Shown here piece by piece: positions 16,334 to 26,773 of a stretch of DNA of 64,000 nt. The notes beneath the pieces were generated by a model. It searched no databases. It was given only the letters and a program-made list of their open reading frames with translations, and was not told the origin of the DNA. Made by a program: the position numbers and the translations under genes. The stretch is from NCBI GenBank assembly GCA_963712905.1, contig CAVQJU010000008.1, positions 372,001 to 436,000 of the forward strand, given 5' to 3'. Numbering within the stretch: the first letter of the stretch is position 1; every line of letters begins with the position of its first letter. This DNA is from CAVQJU01 sp963712905. GTDB lineage: Bacteria > Acidobacteriota > Vicinamibacteria > Vicinamibacterales > CAVVIG01.

Positions 16334-17296
16334 GTGCGATTGTCGCTCAAGATTCCGCAGGCTGGCGAGCGCGCGTTCGACGTGGCCGGGTTCGGCCTCA
16401 ATAGCGTGGACCTTCTGGCGGTGGTCGCCGAGCACCCGGCGGTGAACTCCAAGCAGCGCCTGCAGCGCGCCACGCGCCTCCCCGGCGGCCAGATCGCGAC
16501 GGCCATGGCGACGTGCGCAAAGCTCGGCTGGCGCGCCTCGTACATCGGCAGTTTCGGCGGCGATGACATGGGCACGTTGTCACGCGCCAGCCTGGTCGAG
16601 GCCGGCGTCGACGTCGCCGCCAGCCGCACGATCCCGGGCGCGACGAACGAGTTCGCAATCATCCTGGTCGATGCCCGCTCGGGACAGAGAACCGTGCTGT
16701 GGGACCGGGACCCCGATCTGGGCTGGGATCCCGCCGACATTTCGCGCGAGGCCGTGACCGCCGGACGCATCCTGATCGTGGACTGCCACGACACGGCGGC
16801 GGCCACACAGGCCGCGCGCTACGCGCACGAAGCCGGCGTGCCCACCATCGTCGATGTCGAAAAGGTACGGCCCGGGATCGGGGAACTGCTGCACCAGATC
16901 GACATCATCATCACGGCCCAGGATTTTCCGTGCGCCCTCACCGGGTACGAGGAGCTCGGGCGCGCGCTCGCCGCAATGGCCGACGAGTTCCGGGCGCCAG
17001 TCGTGTGCGCGACGCTGGGAGAGCAGGGCAGCCTGGCGCGCTGCGGCGGCCGCGAGATTCGGACGCCGGCGTTTCAGGTGGACTGCGTGGATTCGACCGG
17101 TGCGGGCGACGTGTTTCGCGGGGCCTTCGCCGCCGGGTGCCTGAGGGCGGCAGGAACCGAGGTGGCCGACGTCGAGGAGATCCTCGAGTATGCGAACGCC
17201 GTCGCCGCGCTGAACTGCCGGGCGCTGGGCGCCAGAGGCGGCCTCCCGACGCCCGCGGAAGTCGACGACCTGCTGTGGGCGCGGCCCCGGACGTAA
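16334..17296 (+). CDS. PfkB family carbohydrate kinase
   Basis: A 320-residue ribokinase/PfkB-fold sugar kinase. Motif 1 is GGQIATAMATCAKLGW near the N terminus. Motif 2 is DSTGAGDVFRGAFAAG, with the catalytic Asp in TGAGD. The substrate cannot be told from sequence. Upstream in-frame codons overlap the lexA 5' region and look noncoding, so the GTG at 16334 is chosen. It is divergent from lexA, with only 91 bp between start codons, which must hold both promoters. Confidence 0.85.
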   Translation: MRLSLKIPQAGERAFDVAGFGLNSVDLLAVVAEHPAVNSKQRLQRATRLPGGQIATAMATCAKLGWRASYIGSFGGDDMGTLSRASLVEAGVDVAASRTIPGATNEFAIILVDARSGQRTVLWDRDPDLGWDPADISREAVTAGRILIVDCHDTAAATQAARYAHEAGVPTIVDVEKVRPGIGELLHQIDIIITAQDFPCALTGYEELGRALAAMADEFRAPVVCATLGEQGSLARCGGREIRTPAFQVDCVDSTGAGDVFRGAFAAGCLRAAGTEVADVEEILEYANAVAALNCRALGARGGLPTPAEVDDLLWARPRT

Positions 17297-17420
17297 CTTT
17301 CTGGCTACCTCGACGGTCAAACAGTTTGTGTCTTCCACTCTCGCCTGGCCGCTGCCGGGACGCCCGCGCACCGCGCGTGGGGCCGACAGCCGTGGTCTGG
17401 CCGCCCGCGGACTGTCCGGG

Positions 17421-17999
17421 GTGACACGCTCAGCCGATGCGGATCTCCCGGCGCTCGACAGCCTGGACGAGTCCGGCCTGATCGAGGCGTGTCTGTCCGG
17501 ACGACCCGGGGCGTTCGACGTGATCGTCGAACGGCATCGCCGGCAGGTGTACCAGCTGTGCTACCGGTTCGTGGGGAATCACGAGGATGCGAGCGACCTC
17601 TCGCAGGATGTGTTCCTGCGGGCTTATCGCGGTCTCGGGAAGTTTCGCGGCGGCTCGTCGCTCGCGACGTGGCTCTACCGCATCGGCGTGAATCTCTGCC
17701 TCAACCGTGTTGCCCGGAAGGTGTCGCCGACGGAGGCCATCGACGACCGGCAGCACATCGACACCCGGATCGAGTCAGCCGCCGATCGCGTGTTGCGCGA
17801 GGAGCGGGCGGCGCAGGTACGCCGGGCGGTCGCGACGCTACCGCCCAAACAGCGGGCGACGCTGATTCTGAGGATGTACCACGAACTCTCACACGAAGAG
17901 ATCGCGGGGATCCTCGGAAGCTCGGTCGGCGCGGTCAAAGCCAACTTCTTCCACGCGCTCGGAAACCTGAGGCGGCAACTGGGCGACGGCCAGGCATAG
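17421..17999 (+). CDS. ECF-type RNA polymerase sigma factor
   Basis: A 192-residue sigma-70 family group 4 factor. Region 2 contains YQLCYRFVGNHEDASDLSQDVFLRAYRGL and region 4 contains LPPKQRATLILRMYHELSHEEIAGILGSSVGAVKANFF, a helix-turn-helix for the -35 element. A GTG at 17328 is in frame, but the extra 31 residues are low complexity, so the GTG at 17421 is preferred. The next gene encodes a ZAS-type anti-sigma factor, so activity is likely set by membrane sequestration. Confidence 0.88.
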   Translation: MTRSADADLPALDSLDESGLIEACLSGRPGAFDVIVERHRRQVYQLCYRFVGNHEDASDLSQDVFLRAYRGLGKFRGGSSLATWLYRIGVNLCLNRVARKVSPTEAIDDRQHIDTRIESAADRVLREERAAQVRRAVATLPPKQRATLILRMYHELSHEEIAGILGSSVGAVKANFFHALGNLRRQLGDGQA

Positions 18000-18003
18000 T
18001 CAC

Positions 18004-18600
18004 ATGGCGCACCTGACATCCGCAGAATTCGTCGATCTGGCCGAGGGCGTGCGCGACGCCGCGTCGGCGCCGCATCTGGCCGAGTGCGATCGCTGCCGCC
18101 GGCAGCTCGCGGATGTCCGCAGGATGATGGCCGCTGCCGCTGACTCAGATGTTCCTGAGCCGTCGCCGTTGTTCTGGGACCATCTCTCGGCCCGTGTTCG
18201 CGAGGCCGTGGCCGCCGAGCCTTCGCCGCGTGCGACGGCGTTTCCCGGCAGCTGGTGGTGGCGGGCCGCGGCCGGGATGGCGGTCAGCGCGATGATTGCC
18301 GCAGTGGTGGCCAGTTCGATCGCGCACCGGACGCCGGAACGCCGGGCGCCCGCCCCGATGCAGGAAGTTCAGGAACATCCGGATTCAGCGGCCCTGCTGG
18401 GACTGGGTGACGATCCCTCGCTCGACCTCGTCGCTGACTTCAGCCGGACGCTCGACTGGGACGACCTGCGCGAGCAGCTCCTGGGCTCCGGAAAAATCGA
18501 CGCGAGCGTCGGCGAACTGGACGGTGCGGAGCGCCGCGAGCTGGGGCGTCTCCTGAAAGAGGAGCTCGCGCGCGGGGCGGGCAGGCCGGGTCGGTTATGA
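18004..18600 (+). CDS. Anti-sigma factor with zinc-finger (ZAS) motif
   Basis: A 198-residue membrane protein. The cytosolic N terminus contains HLAECDRCRRQL, a His-x3-Cys-x2-Cys ZAS zinc motif. A transmembrane helix follows at about residues 83-105 (RAAAGMAVSAMIAAVVASSIA), then an acidic extracytoplasmic domain. This topology is that of an RsrA/ChrR-like anti-sigma factor holding the ECF factor encoded 4 bp upstream. The signal released by its outer domain is unknown. Confidence 0.82.
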   Translation: MAHLTSAEFVDLAEGVRDAASAPHLAECDRCRRQLADVRRMMAAAADSDVPEPSPLFWDHLSARVREAVAAEPSPRATAFPGSWWWRAAAGMAVSAMIAAVVASSIAHRTPERRAPAPMQEVQEHPDSAALLGLGDDPSLDLVADFSRTLDWDDLREQLLGSGKIDASVGELDGAERRELGRLLKEELARGAGRPGRL

Positions 18601-19127
18601 AGTGGTTACCTTGCGTGGTGGTGCTGGCGGCGAGTCTGGCCGGCGCCTCCCCGGTCCGCGCGCAGGCGCCTCCCGGCGGGACGACGGAGGAGCCGGCCGT
18701 CACTCCATTCGAACTGCAGCGGCTGTTCGACTCGTACGCGCTGCTGCAGGCGCAGGACCAGCTGAAGATCAGCGACGATCAGTACACCCGGTTCCTGCCC
18801 CGGTTCAAGGCGCTCCAGGACGCCCGCCGCCAGACGCAGCAGCAGCGTGCGCGCGTGCTCCAGGACGTGCGCCGCGTGCTGTCCGACAGTTCGACCGACG
18901 AGGCGCAGCTCAGGGACCGGCTCAAACAGCTGCAGGAGATCGAGAGCCGCGGCCAGGCCGAGGCTCGCAAGGCATACGACGCCATCGATCAGGTCCTCGA
19001 CCTCAGGCAGCAGGCGCAGTTCCGCATCTTCGAAGAGCAGATGGAGCGGCGCAAGATCGAGCTCGTCACTCGCGCGCGGCAAGCCAATCGCGCGAACCGC
19101 GGGCAGCGTCAGGGCGAACGCCCCTGA
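18597..19127 (+). CDS. Periplasmic Spy/CpxP-like protein
   Basis: A 176-residue secreted protein: signal peptide ending SPVRAQ, then a helical, Gln/Arg-rich domain likely to form coiled coils (KALQDARRQTQQQRARVLQDV; RDRLKQLQEIES). The composition and position, directly after sigma and anti-sigma genes with a 4-bp overlap, resemble Spy/CpxP-type or zinc-resistance periplasmic sensors. No clear LTxxQ motif is visible, so the family is tentative. Confidence 0.6.
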   Translation: MKWLPCVVVLAASLAGASPVRAQAPPGGTTEEPAVTPFELQRLFDSYALLQAQDQLKISDDQYTRFLPRFKALQDARRQTQQQRARVLQDVRRVLSDSSTDEAQLRDRLKQLQEIESRGQAEARKAYDAIDQVLDLRQQAQFRIFEEQMERRKIELVTRARQANRANRGQRQGERP

Positions 19128-19146
19128 TCACCGCCTGGCGCAAATC

Positions 19147-19160
19147 TCGTGTGGTACAAT
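19147..19160 (+). promoter_or_regulatory. Candidate extended -10 promoter
   Basis: TGGTACAAT at 19152-19160 is an extended -10 (TGnTATAAT-like) about 29 bp before the start at 19190. No good -35 is present, as is common for extended -10 promoters. The same nonamer occurs at 63784-63792. Confidence 0.4.
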
Positions 19161-19189
19161 TTCCCCAGTAAACATCAGCTTCGAAGTTC

Positions 19190-19813
19190 ATGTACCGGCA
19201 GAACTTACGTCGAGCTTTCCGGGGCGTCCCCGGCCTGCTGATCGCGCTGGCTGGCGTGACCGCCCTGGCCGCTGCCGGCTCCACTCGTCAGGACGCCGAT
19301 CTCCTCAAACAGAAGGTCAACGCGATCATCGAAATCGGCGCGGTCTCCCCGGCGTCCCCGCGGCAACCGCGCCGGACGATGCTGACTGAAAACGAATTGA
19401 ACGCGTATCTGTCCCTCGACGCGGCAAAAGATCTTCCGACCGGTGTCGTCGAGCCGTCGGTATCGATCCTCGGACCGGGCCGCCTTTCGGGACGCGCGGT
19501 CGTCGACCTCGACGCCGTGAAGAGAGAGCAGCCGCCGCGCGGATTGCTCGACCCCAGGCGGCTGCTGATCGGCCGCCTGCCCGTGACGGCGACCGGCGGA
19601 CTGCAGACCAGCAACGGCATCGCGCGGTTTTCGCTGGAGTCCGCTGCCGTCGGCGGCATCCCGATGCCGAAACCCGTCCTGCAGGAAATCCTCAGCTACT
19701 ACACGCGAAGCGCGGAGCGGCCCGAAGGATTGAGCCTCGACGACCCCTTCGTCCTGCCGTCGAACATTCGCGAGATTCAAGTCGACCGCGGTCAAGCTAT
19801 CGTTATTCAATGA
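19190..19813 (+). CDS. Secreted protein of unknown function
   Basis: A 207-residue protein with a signal peptide (LLIALAGVTALAAAGS), then TMLTENELNAYLSLDAAKDLPTG, the beta-rich LGPGRLSGRAVVDLDAV and a C-terminal part with ILSYYTRSAERPEG. The layout (a short helical motif followed by beta strands that repeat the RLSGRAVVDLD type of phrase) suggests a periplasmic lipid-binding-like fold, but I do not recognise a named family. Its stop overlaps the recG start by 4 bp. Confidence 0.7.
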   Translation: MYRQNLRRAFRGVPGLLIALAGVTALAAAGSTRQDADLLKQKVNAIIEIGAVSPASPRQPRRTMLTENELNAYLSLDAAKDLPTGVVEPSVSILGPGRLSGRAVVDLDAVKREQPPRGLLDPRRLLIGRLPVTATGGLQTSNGIARFSLESAAVGGIPMPKPVLQEILSYYTRSAERPEGLSLDDPFVLPSNIREIQVDRGQAIVIQ

Positions 19814-21909
19814 ACGCGACCGACGAGGTGCTGGCCACACCCCTTCAGTTCTTGAAGGGGGTCGGACCTCGGCGCGCGGCGGATTTCGAGCACGCCGGCC
19901 TGATCACGCTCGAAGACCTGCTCTATCGCTTTCCGATTCGCTACGAGGACCGCAGCCGGCTCCAGCCGATTGCGTCGCTCAAGGCGGCCGGGGCTGCGGC
20001 CGTGGCCGGCCGTGTGCTGAGCTGCGGCCTCCGATCCACGCGGCGTCCCGGGTTCAAGATTTTCGACGCGGTGATCGACGACGGCACGGCGTCCATCCGC
20101 GTGTCGTGGCTGAACCAGGCGTTCCTCCGCGACGTCTTCACCCGCGGACAGCACGTCGTCCTGTTCGGGCAGGTCGAGATGCGGGGGAGCGGCGGCCTGC
20201 AGCTGACCAACCCGCAATACGAGATCCTCGACGACGAGGACGGCGAGACGATTCACACCGGCCGGATAGTTCCCGTGTACGAGAAGGTCGGCAGCGTGAC
20301 GCCGAAGATGCAGCGGCGGCTCGTCTACGATGCGCTGCAGCGCCTTCCGCCGGAGCTGCCGGATCTGCTGCCGGACCCCGTGCGCGCCAGGCTCGGTCTC
20401 CCGTCGCGCCAGGCGGCGCTGCTCGCGGCGCACTTCCCGCCGTCCGACACGTCGATCGACGCGCTGAACCAGTTCACGACGCCCGCGCAGCGGCGGCTCA
20501 TCTTCGAGGAAGCGTTCCTGTTTCAGACGGGCGTCGCCGCGCGGCGGGAGACCATCGCCCGCGAGTGCAAGCCCGTCGTGCCGCAGGTGGACGATCGCAT
20601 CCGCGAGTCGGCGCGCAGCGTCCTTCCGTTCAAGCTGACCGCCGGGCAGAAAGATGCGCTGCGGGAAATCGTCGAGGACCTGCAGAAGCCGCAGCCCATG
20701 AACCGGCTGCTGCAAGGCGACGTGGGAGCCGGCAAAACCATCGTCGCGCTGCTGTCGGCCCTGGTCGCGATGGAGAACGGCCTGCAGGTCGCGTTCATGG
20801 CGCCGACAGAAATCCTGGCTGAGCAGCATTTCGTGAACGTGTCACGGCTGCTGCAGGCGTCACGGTTCCGGCTGGCGCTGCTGACGGGGACGACGTCGCG
20901 CGCGTCCCGGCGCGCGGAGATGGCGGAGGTCGAAGCTGGAACCATTCACATGGTGATCGGGACGCATGCGCTGGTGGAGGGGGACGTGCGCTTTCACCAG
21001 CTGGGCCTGGTGATCATCGACGAGCAGCACCGGTTCGGCGTGCTGCAGCGCGCGAGCCTGCGGACAAAGGGAGCCCGTCCCGACGTGCTCGTGATGACCG
21101 CGACGCCGATTCCCCGCACGCTCGCGCTGACGCTGTACGGCGACCTGGACGTGTCGGTCATCCGCGATACGCCGCCGGGGCGGCTGCCGACAAAGACAGT
21201 CGCCAAGCCCGAATCGCGGCGCGAGGACATCTACGGGTTCGTACGCGAACAGCTGGACGCGGGGCGGCAGGCCTATGTGGTGTATCCGCTCGTCGAGGAG
21301 TCCGACAAGGTCGATCTGAAGGCGGCCACCGAGATGGCGGACCATCTGGCCCAGGACATCTTCCCGCACTACCGGCTGGGGCTGCTGCACGGCCGGATGA
21401 AGTCCGACGCCAAGGATCGCGTGATGAAGGCGTTCGCGTCGGGCGAGCTGCAGATGCTCGTGTCCACGACCGTCGTCGAGGTCGGCGTGGATGTGGCCAA
21501 TGCGAGCGTGATGCTCGTCGAGCACGCCGAGCGGTTCGGGTTGTCGCAGTTGCACCAGCTGCGCGGCCGTGTCGGCCGCGACCGCCACCAGTCGTACTGC
21601 TTTCTGCTGTACCAGTCGCCGTTGTCACCCGACGCGCGCGCGCGCCTCCAGGCCATGGCGGAAACGACCGACGGCTTCGTCATCGCCGAGCGCGACCTGG
21701 CGCTGCGCGGTCCCGGCGATTTCTTCGGCACGCGGCAGGCCGGCCTGCCGACATTCCGATCGATCGATCTGGCACGCGACAAGGACTTGCTCGACACCGC
21801 GAAACGCGAAGCGGGCGCATGGCTCGCCTCGTCCGCGCCGACGCCGGCGGCGCTCCGAACGCTGCTCGATGCCTGGGAGCAACGGTTCAGGCTGGTCCAC
21901 ATCGGGTGA
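19810..21909 (+). CDS. recG: ATP-dependent DNA helicase RecG
   Basis: RecG remodels stalled forks and branch-migrates Holliday junctions. The 699-residue protein has the N-terminal wedge/OB domain (about residues 60-140), Walker A GDVGAGKT at 303-310, the DEQH box IIDEQHRFGV, motif III VMTATPIPRT, motif V STTVVEVGVDV, motif VI QLRGRVGRD and the RecG C-terminal DFFGTRQAGLP. Everything expected is present. Confidence 0.95.
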   Translation: MNATDEVLATPLQFLKGVGPRRAADFEHAGLITLEDLLYRFPIRYEDRSRLQPIASLKAAGAAAVAGRVLSCGLRSTRRPGFKIFDAVIDDGTASIRVSWLNQAFLRDVFTRGQHVVLFGQVEMRGSGGLQLTNPQYEILDDEDGETIHTGRIVPVYEKVGSVTPKMQRRLVYDALQRLPPELPDLLPDPVRARLGLPSRQAALLAAHFPPSDTSIDALNQFTTPAQRRLIFEEAFLFQTGVAARRETIARECKPVVPQVDDRIRESARSVLPFKLTAGQKDALREIVEDLQKPQPMNRLLQGDVGAGKTIVALLSALVAMENGLQVAFMAPTEILAEQHFVNVSRLLQASRFRLALLTGTTSRASRRAEMAEVEAGTIHMVIGTHALVEGDVRFHQLGLVIIDEQHRFGVLQRASLRTKGARPDVLVMTATPIPRTLALTLYGDLDVSVIRDTPPGRLPTKTVAKPESRREDIYGFVREQLDAGRQAYVVYPLVEESDKVDLKAATEMADHLAQDIFPHYRLGLLHGRMKSDAKDRVMKAFASGELQMLVSTTVVEVGVDVANASVMLVEHAERFGLSQLHQLRGRVGRDRHQSYCFLLYQSPLSPDARARLQAMAETTDGFVIAERDLALRGPGDFFGTRQAGLPTFRSIDLARDKDLLDTAKREAGAWLASSAPTPAALRTLLDAWEQRFRLVHIG

Positions 21910-21938
21910 TTGCGGAATCGGATACTTTGGTACGTGAA

Positions 21939-23015
21939 ATGAGGGCGCCGGGCATCGTCGGTCTGCTTGCGTGGCTCGGGATGGTGGCCGCCGCGTCGCC
22001 GGCGACGCCCCAGCCGCTCGACAAGGTGGATTTCGTCCGGAACTATCAGGGCAACTTCGGCGGGATCAAGGTGCCGGGCTGCGGGTTTCACAACGACACC
22101 ATGTTCGATCCTGTATCCCTGCTCGTCACGTGGACGAGCAACCGGCCCTGTTTCGAGCGGGCGATGCAGGCCCACGCCGTGCGCGGGGACAACCGCGTGG
22201 TCGTGGATCCGCGCGCTGATTACCACGGCGGCCAGGGCGGAGGGCCGATCGATCTCTGGCATGACCCTGCGACGTTTGGCCGATTTCTCAAAGACGTCCG
22301 GGCTTACACGAACACTCGCGGCGAACCTTTCAAAGTCCTCGTGTTCATGGCCGGGGATGGGCACATCGCTTCTTTTCTCAAGGGCGAAGGCGTGCCGGAT
22401 CCGGAGGCGGAGGCGCATTTCGCGCGCGACGTCCGCGCCCTCGCCGCCGCGGCCGCCAATCAGATCGACGGGACCGCCGTGTGCTGGGAGTGCCGGAACC
22501 AGCGCGACTACATGACGGCGGGCACCTACGAACGCAACGGGTCGCTCATCGCCGCGCTGCTTCCGCGCGCGTGGCATGGGCAGCATGTCAATCACACGAG
22601 CAGTTCGTGGGCGTCCGCGGGCGGCAGCCGGGAGGGCGACGACCCGAACGGCGGCTCCGGATCGGTCGCGTGGAGCCGCTGCCTTCGCGAGGGCTGGTGC
22701 GACGGCCTGCTGTTCGAGTTCGAGGCGGGCCCGCAGTATTTGAGGCCGGAGGCGCACCCGAACTACACGGGGTTCGCCGGTGCGTTCGGACGATACTGGG
22801 AGCTCATCGTCCGGCTCGGCAACGATCCGCAGTCTGTCGCTACGGCAGCAGGCAAACGTCACGGCTGGCCGCAGGTCGACGTGCTCGCGTTCGAGTTCAT
22901 CCTCGACGCCTACAACAACCGATCGGACGAGGCATACAGTGTGGAGTGGTGCAAGAAGGCGCTGGCGATCGGCGGGTGGGGCTGCGGCTCCGCAAGCTGG
23001 CGCCGGCCGCGCTGA
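21939..23015 (+). CDS. Secreted protein of unknown function
   Basis: A 358-residue exported protein. After a signal peptide (GLLAWLGMVAAASPATP) there is a globular domain rich in Trp, Gly, His and Asn: VDFVRNYQGNFGGIKVPGCGFH, FKVLVFMAGDGHIASF, TAVCWECRNQRDYMTAGTY, CDGLLFEFEAGPQY. The alternating strand and helix with acidic residues at strand ends, and six or more Cys, recall a TIM-barrel glycoside-hydrolase-like fold, but no catalytic signature is clear. The start at 21939 lies 29 bp after recG. Confidence 0.6.
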   Translation: MRAPGIVGLLAWLGMVAAASPATPQPLDKVDFVRNYQGNFGGIKVPGCGFHNDTMFDPVSLLVTWTSNRPCFERAMQAHAVRGDNRVVVDPRADYHGGQGGGPIDLWHDPATFGRFLKDVRAYTNTRGEPFKVLVFMAGDGHIASFLKGEGVPDPEAEAHFARDVRALAAAAANQIDGTAVCWECRNQRDYMTAGTYERNGSLIAALLPRAWHGQHVNHTSSSWASAGGSREGDDPNGGSGSVAWSRCLREGWCDGLLFEFEAGPQYLRPEAHPNYTGFAGAFGRYWELIVRLGNDPQSVATAAGKRHGWPQVDVLAFEFILDAYNNRSDEAYSVEWCKKALAIGGWGCGSASWRRPR

Positions 23016-23069
23016 CGTCCTCATTCCTCGATAAGCTGACGATCCAAGTCCTAATTGCCCAGTTCATCG

Positions 23070-23630
23070 ATGCGGATCATCGCCGGATCGCTGAAGGGCC
23101 GGCGCCTCGAGTCGCCGGCATGGGAGGGACTTCGCCCGACCTCGGACAAGCTGCGCGAAACGCTGTTCAACGTCCTTGCGTCCAACTTTGCGGGGATTGC
23201 GGGCGGGCGCGTGCTCGACGGCTATGCGGGCACCGGGGCCCTGGGCCTCGAGGCGATCAGCCGGGGGGCCTCGCATGTGACGTTCGTGGAACGCGATCGG
23301 CGCGCGCAGCAGCTGATTGCCGCCAACCTCGCGCGGTGCCGGATATCCGAGGGCTATGCTATTATCGGCTCAACTGTTTTGCAGGCGATCGACGCGCTCC
23401 GCCGCGAGCCTCCGTTCGATCTCGTCCTGCTCGACCCGCCGTACGACGGTCCACATGATGACACCCAGAACGTGCTCGAAGCAGTGGGCGCGATCGTTTC
23501 GGCAACTGGCGTCGTGGTCCTCGAACATGCACGAAGACACAAGCCGGCTGATGCCGCAGGCGCCCTGCAGCGCTGGCGCGAGCTCACGTCTGGCGACAGC
23601 GCGCTGACCTTTTACACATGCCGACCCTAG
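23070..23630 (+). CDS. rsmD: 16S rRNA (G966-N2) methyltransferase
   Basis: RsmD methylates G966 of 16S rRNA. The 186-residue protein starts MRIIAGSLKGRRLESP, the family hallmark, and has RPTSDKLRETLFNVL, the SAM site LDGYAGTGALGLEAISRG, the acidic FVERD and motif IV LLDPPYDGP. A TTG at 23055 is in frame but the ATG at 23070 matches the family. It overlaps coaD by 13 bp, the usual rsmD-coaD arrangement. Confidence 0.93.
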   Translation: MRIIAGSLKGRRLESPAWEGLRPTSDKLRETLFNVLASNFAGIAGGRVLDGYAGTGALGLEAISRGASHVTFVERDRRAQQLIAANLARCRISEGYAIIGSTVLQAIDALRREPPFDLVLLDPPYDGPHDDTQNVLEAVGAIVSATGVVVLEHARRHKPADAAGALQRWRELTSGDSALTFYTCRP

Positions 23631-24106
23631 CCGTGTATCCCGGGTCGTTCGATCCGCTGACCAACGGTCACGTGGACATCATCGAACGCGGCGCGCGCCT
23701 CTTCGACCGGATCATCGTGGCCATCCTGGTGAACGCGGAGAAGTCGCCGCTCTTCAGCATGGCCGAGCGGGTCGACATCGCGCGGGCGGTCTTCAAGAAC
23801 CATCCGAACGTCGAAGTCGACACGTTCGACGGCCTCCTCGTCGATTACGTCGCACGACGCCAGGCCAACGTCATCGTGCGGGGTCTTCGCGCCGTGTCGG
23901 ACTTCGAGTACGAGTTCCAGATGGCGCTGATGAACCGCGAACTGGCGTCGACAATCGAGACCGTATTCATGATGCCGGCCGTCAAGTACTGGTACATCAG
24001 CTCGCGGCTCATCAAGGAAGTGTTCGCGCTAGGCGGCAAGGTGCATGGGCTGGTGCCGGACATGGTGGAGGCCCGCCTGCGCGAGAAGCAGGCGGCGCGC
24101 GTTTAA
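23618..24106 (+). CDS. coaD: Phosphopantetheine adenylyltransferase
   Basis: CoaD adenylylates 4'-phosphopantetheine in coenzyme A synthesis. The 162-residue protein has the nucleotidyltransferase motif YPGSFDPLTNGHVDIIERG (T/HxGH-type), the substrate loop VIVRGLRAVSDFEYEFQMALMNR and the ISSRLIKEVF signature near the end. Length is standard. A GTAG-type palindrome begins at its stop codon. Confidence 0.95.
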   Translation: MPTLAVYPGSFDPLTNGHVDIIERGARLFDRIIVAILVNAEKSPLFSMAERVDIARAVFKNHPNVEVDTFDGLLVDYVARRQANVIVRGLRAVSDFEYEFQMALMNRELASTIETVFMMPAVKYWYISSRLIKEVFALGGKVHGLVPDMVEARLREKQAARV

Positions 24107-24151
24107 GTAGCGTCCGGCAAGATTCAAGTAGCGTCCGGCTTCAGCCGGACG
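24107..24151. repeat. GTAG-type palindromic repeat (GTAGCGTCCGGC family)
   Basis: Two direct GTAGCGTCCGGC units: a truncated one at 24107-24118 and a complete GTAG-hairpin at 24128-24151 (CGTCCGGC, TTCA, GCCGGACG). The first GTAG abuts the coaD stop. The end of the hairpin also supplies part of the ribosome-binding site (GGAGAGGTG) for the aminotransferase. Related in design to the 52-bp elements elsewhere in the window. Confidence 0.7.
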
Positions 24152-24163
24152 GAGAGGTGACCA

Positions 24164-25387
24164 ATGACTCGGCTGGCGGATCGAACTTCGCGGATTGCAA
24201 GCTCGGCGACGATGGCGGTGACGGCGACGGTGGACCGTTTGCGCCGATCCGGCGTCGAAGTGATCGATTTCGGCGCGGGCGAGCCCGACTTCGGCACGCC
24301 CAACGCCATCAAGGGGGCCGCACACGATGCCCTCGACGCCGAGTTCACGAAGTACACGCCGGTCCCCGGCATCGCCGAATTGCGGCGCGCCGTCTGCGAT
24401 CGCTACAAGACCGACTACGGCGTCGAGTACACCGAGCCGCAGGTCATCCTCACCGCCGGCGGCAAGCAGGCGCTGTACAACACGGCGCTCACGCTGTTCG
24501 GGCCGGGCGACGAGGTCATCACGCACCGGCCGTACTGGCCGACCATCGTCGAGCAGATCAAGCTGGCCGACGCGACGCCGGTGGCCGTCGAAACCCGTCC
24601 GGAGGACGGTTTTGCGATTCACGCCGACGCGATCCTGCGCGCGATCACGCCGCGCACCCGCGGCATCGTCATCAACTCGCCGTGCAACCCGACCGGCGCG
24701 CTGATCTCGGAGGAAGCTCTCGGCGCAATTGCCGACGTCGCGGCGAAGCAGGACATCTGGCTCGTGCTGGACCTCTGCTACGAAAAGCTCATCTACGACC
24801 CGGTGCCCCACAACTTGCCGAAAGTGCTCGCGGCGAAGTGCCCGGACCAGGCCGTGATTTGCGGATCGGCATCAAAGGCCTATGCGATGACCGGCTGGCG
24901 GTGCGGCTGGACGATCGGCCCGGCGAAGATGATCGCCGCATCGAACGCGCTGCAGAGCCACGCGACGTCGAACGTCAACTCGATCACTCAGAAAGCCGTC
25001 GTCGAGGCGCTGAACGGGTCGCAGGCGCCGGTGAAGACAATGCTCGACGAATATCGCACGCGTCGTGACAACCTGTACGACTGGCTGACGGCCAGCCCGC
25101 ACATCAAGTGCCAGAAGCCGGGGGGCGCCTTCTACATGTTCCCCGACATTCGCAGCGCGATGTCGGCGGGCGGGTTCAAGACGTCCACGGAGTTCGCGCA
25201 GGCGCTGCTCGAAGAGCAGCGGGTCGCCGTCACGCCCGGCGAAGCGTTCGACGCCCCGGGCTTCCTGCGCATCTCGTACGCGACGTCCATGGAGAACCTG
25301 CGCGAAGGCAGCCGGCGTCTCATCGAGTTCGTCAACGCACGGGCAGCCGCCGGCTCGGCCGCGCCGCTGGCCTCCACCACGCGCTGA
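24164..25387 (+). CDS. Class I/II pyridoxal-phosphate aminotransferase
   Basis: A 407-residue fold-type I aminotransferase of the aspartate/aromatic 1-gamma group. Visible elements are GAGEPDFGTPNAIK, TAGGKQALYNT (cofactor phosphate loop), NSPCNPTGALIS, the pyridoxal Lys in ICGSASKAYAMTGWRCGW and the carboxylate-binding Arg in FLRISYAT. It probably uses aspartate or aromatic amino acids; the sequence does not decide. A ribosome-binding site GGAGAGG precedes the ATG. Confidence 0.9.
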   Translation: MTRLADRTSRIASSATMAVTATVDRLRRSGVEVIDFGAGEPDFGTPNAIKGAAHDALDAEFTKYTPVPGIAELRRAVCDRYKTDYGVEYTEPQVILTAGGKQALYNTALTLFGPGDEVITHRPYWPTIVEQIKLADATPVAVETRPEDGFAIHADAILRAITPRTRGIVINSPCNPTGALISEEALGAIADVAAKQDIWLVLDLCYEKLIYDPVPHNLPKVLAAKCPDQAVICGSASKAYAMTGWRCGWTIGPAKMIAASNALQSHATSNVNSITQKAVVEALNGSQAPVKTMLDEYRTRRDNLYDWLTASPHIKCQKPGGAFYMFPDIRSAMSAGGFKTSTEFAQALLEEQRVAVTPGEAFDAPGFLRISYATSMENLREGSRRLIEFVNARAAAGSAAPLASTTR

Positions 25388-25396
25388 GCTACCGGC

Positions 25397-26772
<1,376 letters not shown>

Positions 26773-26773
<1 letters not shown>

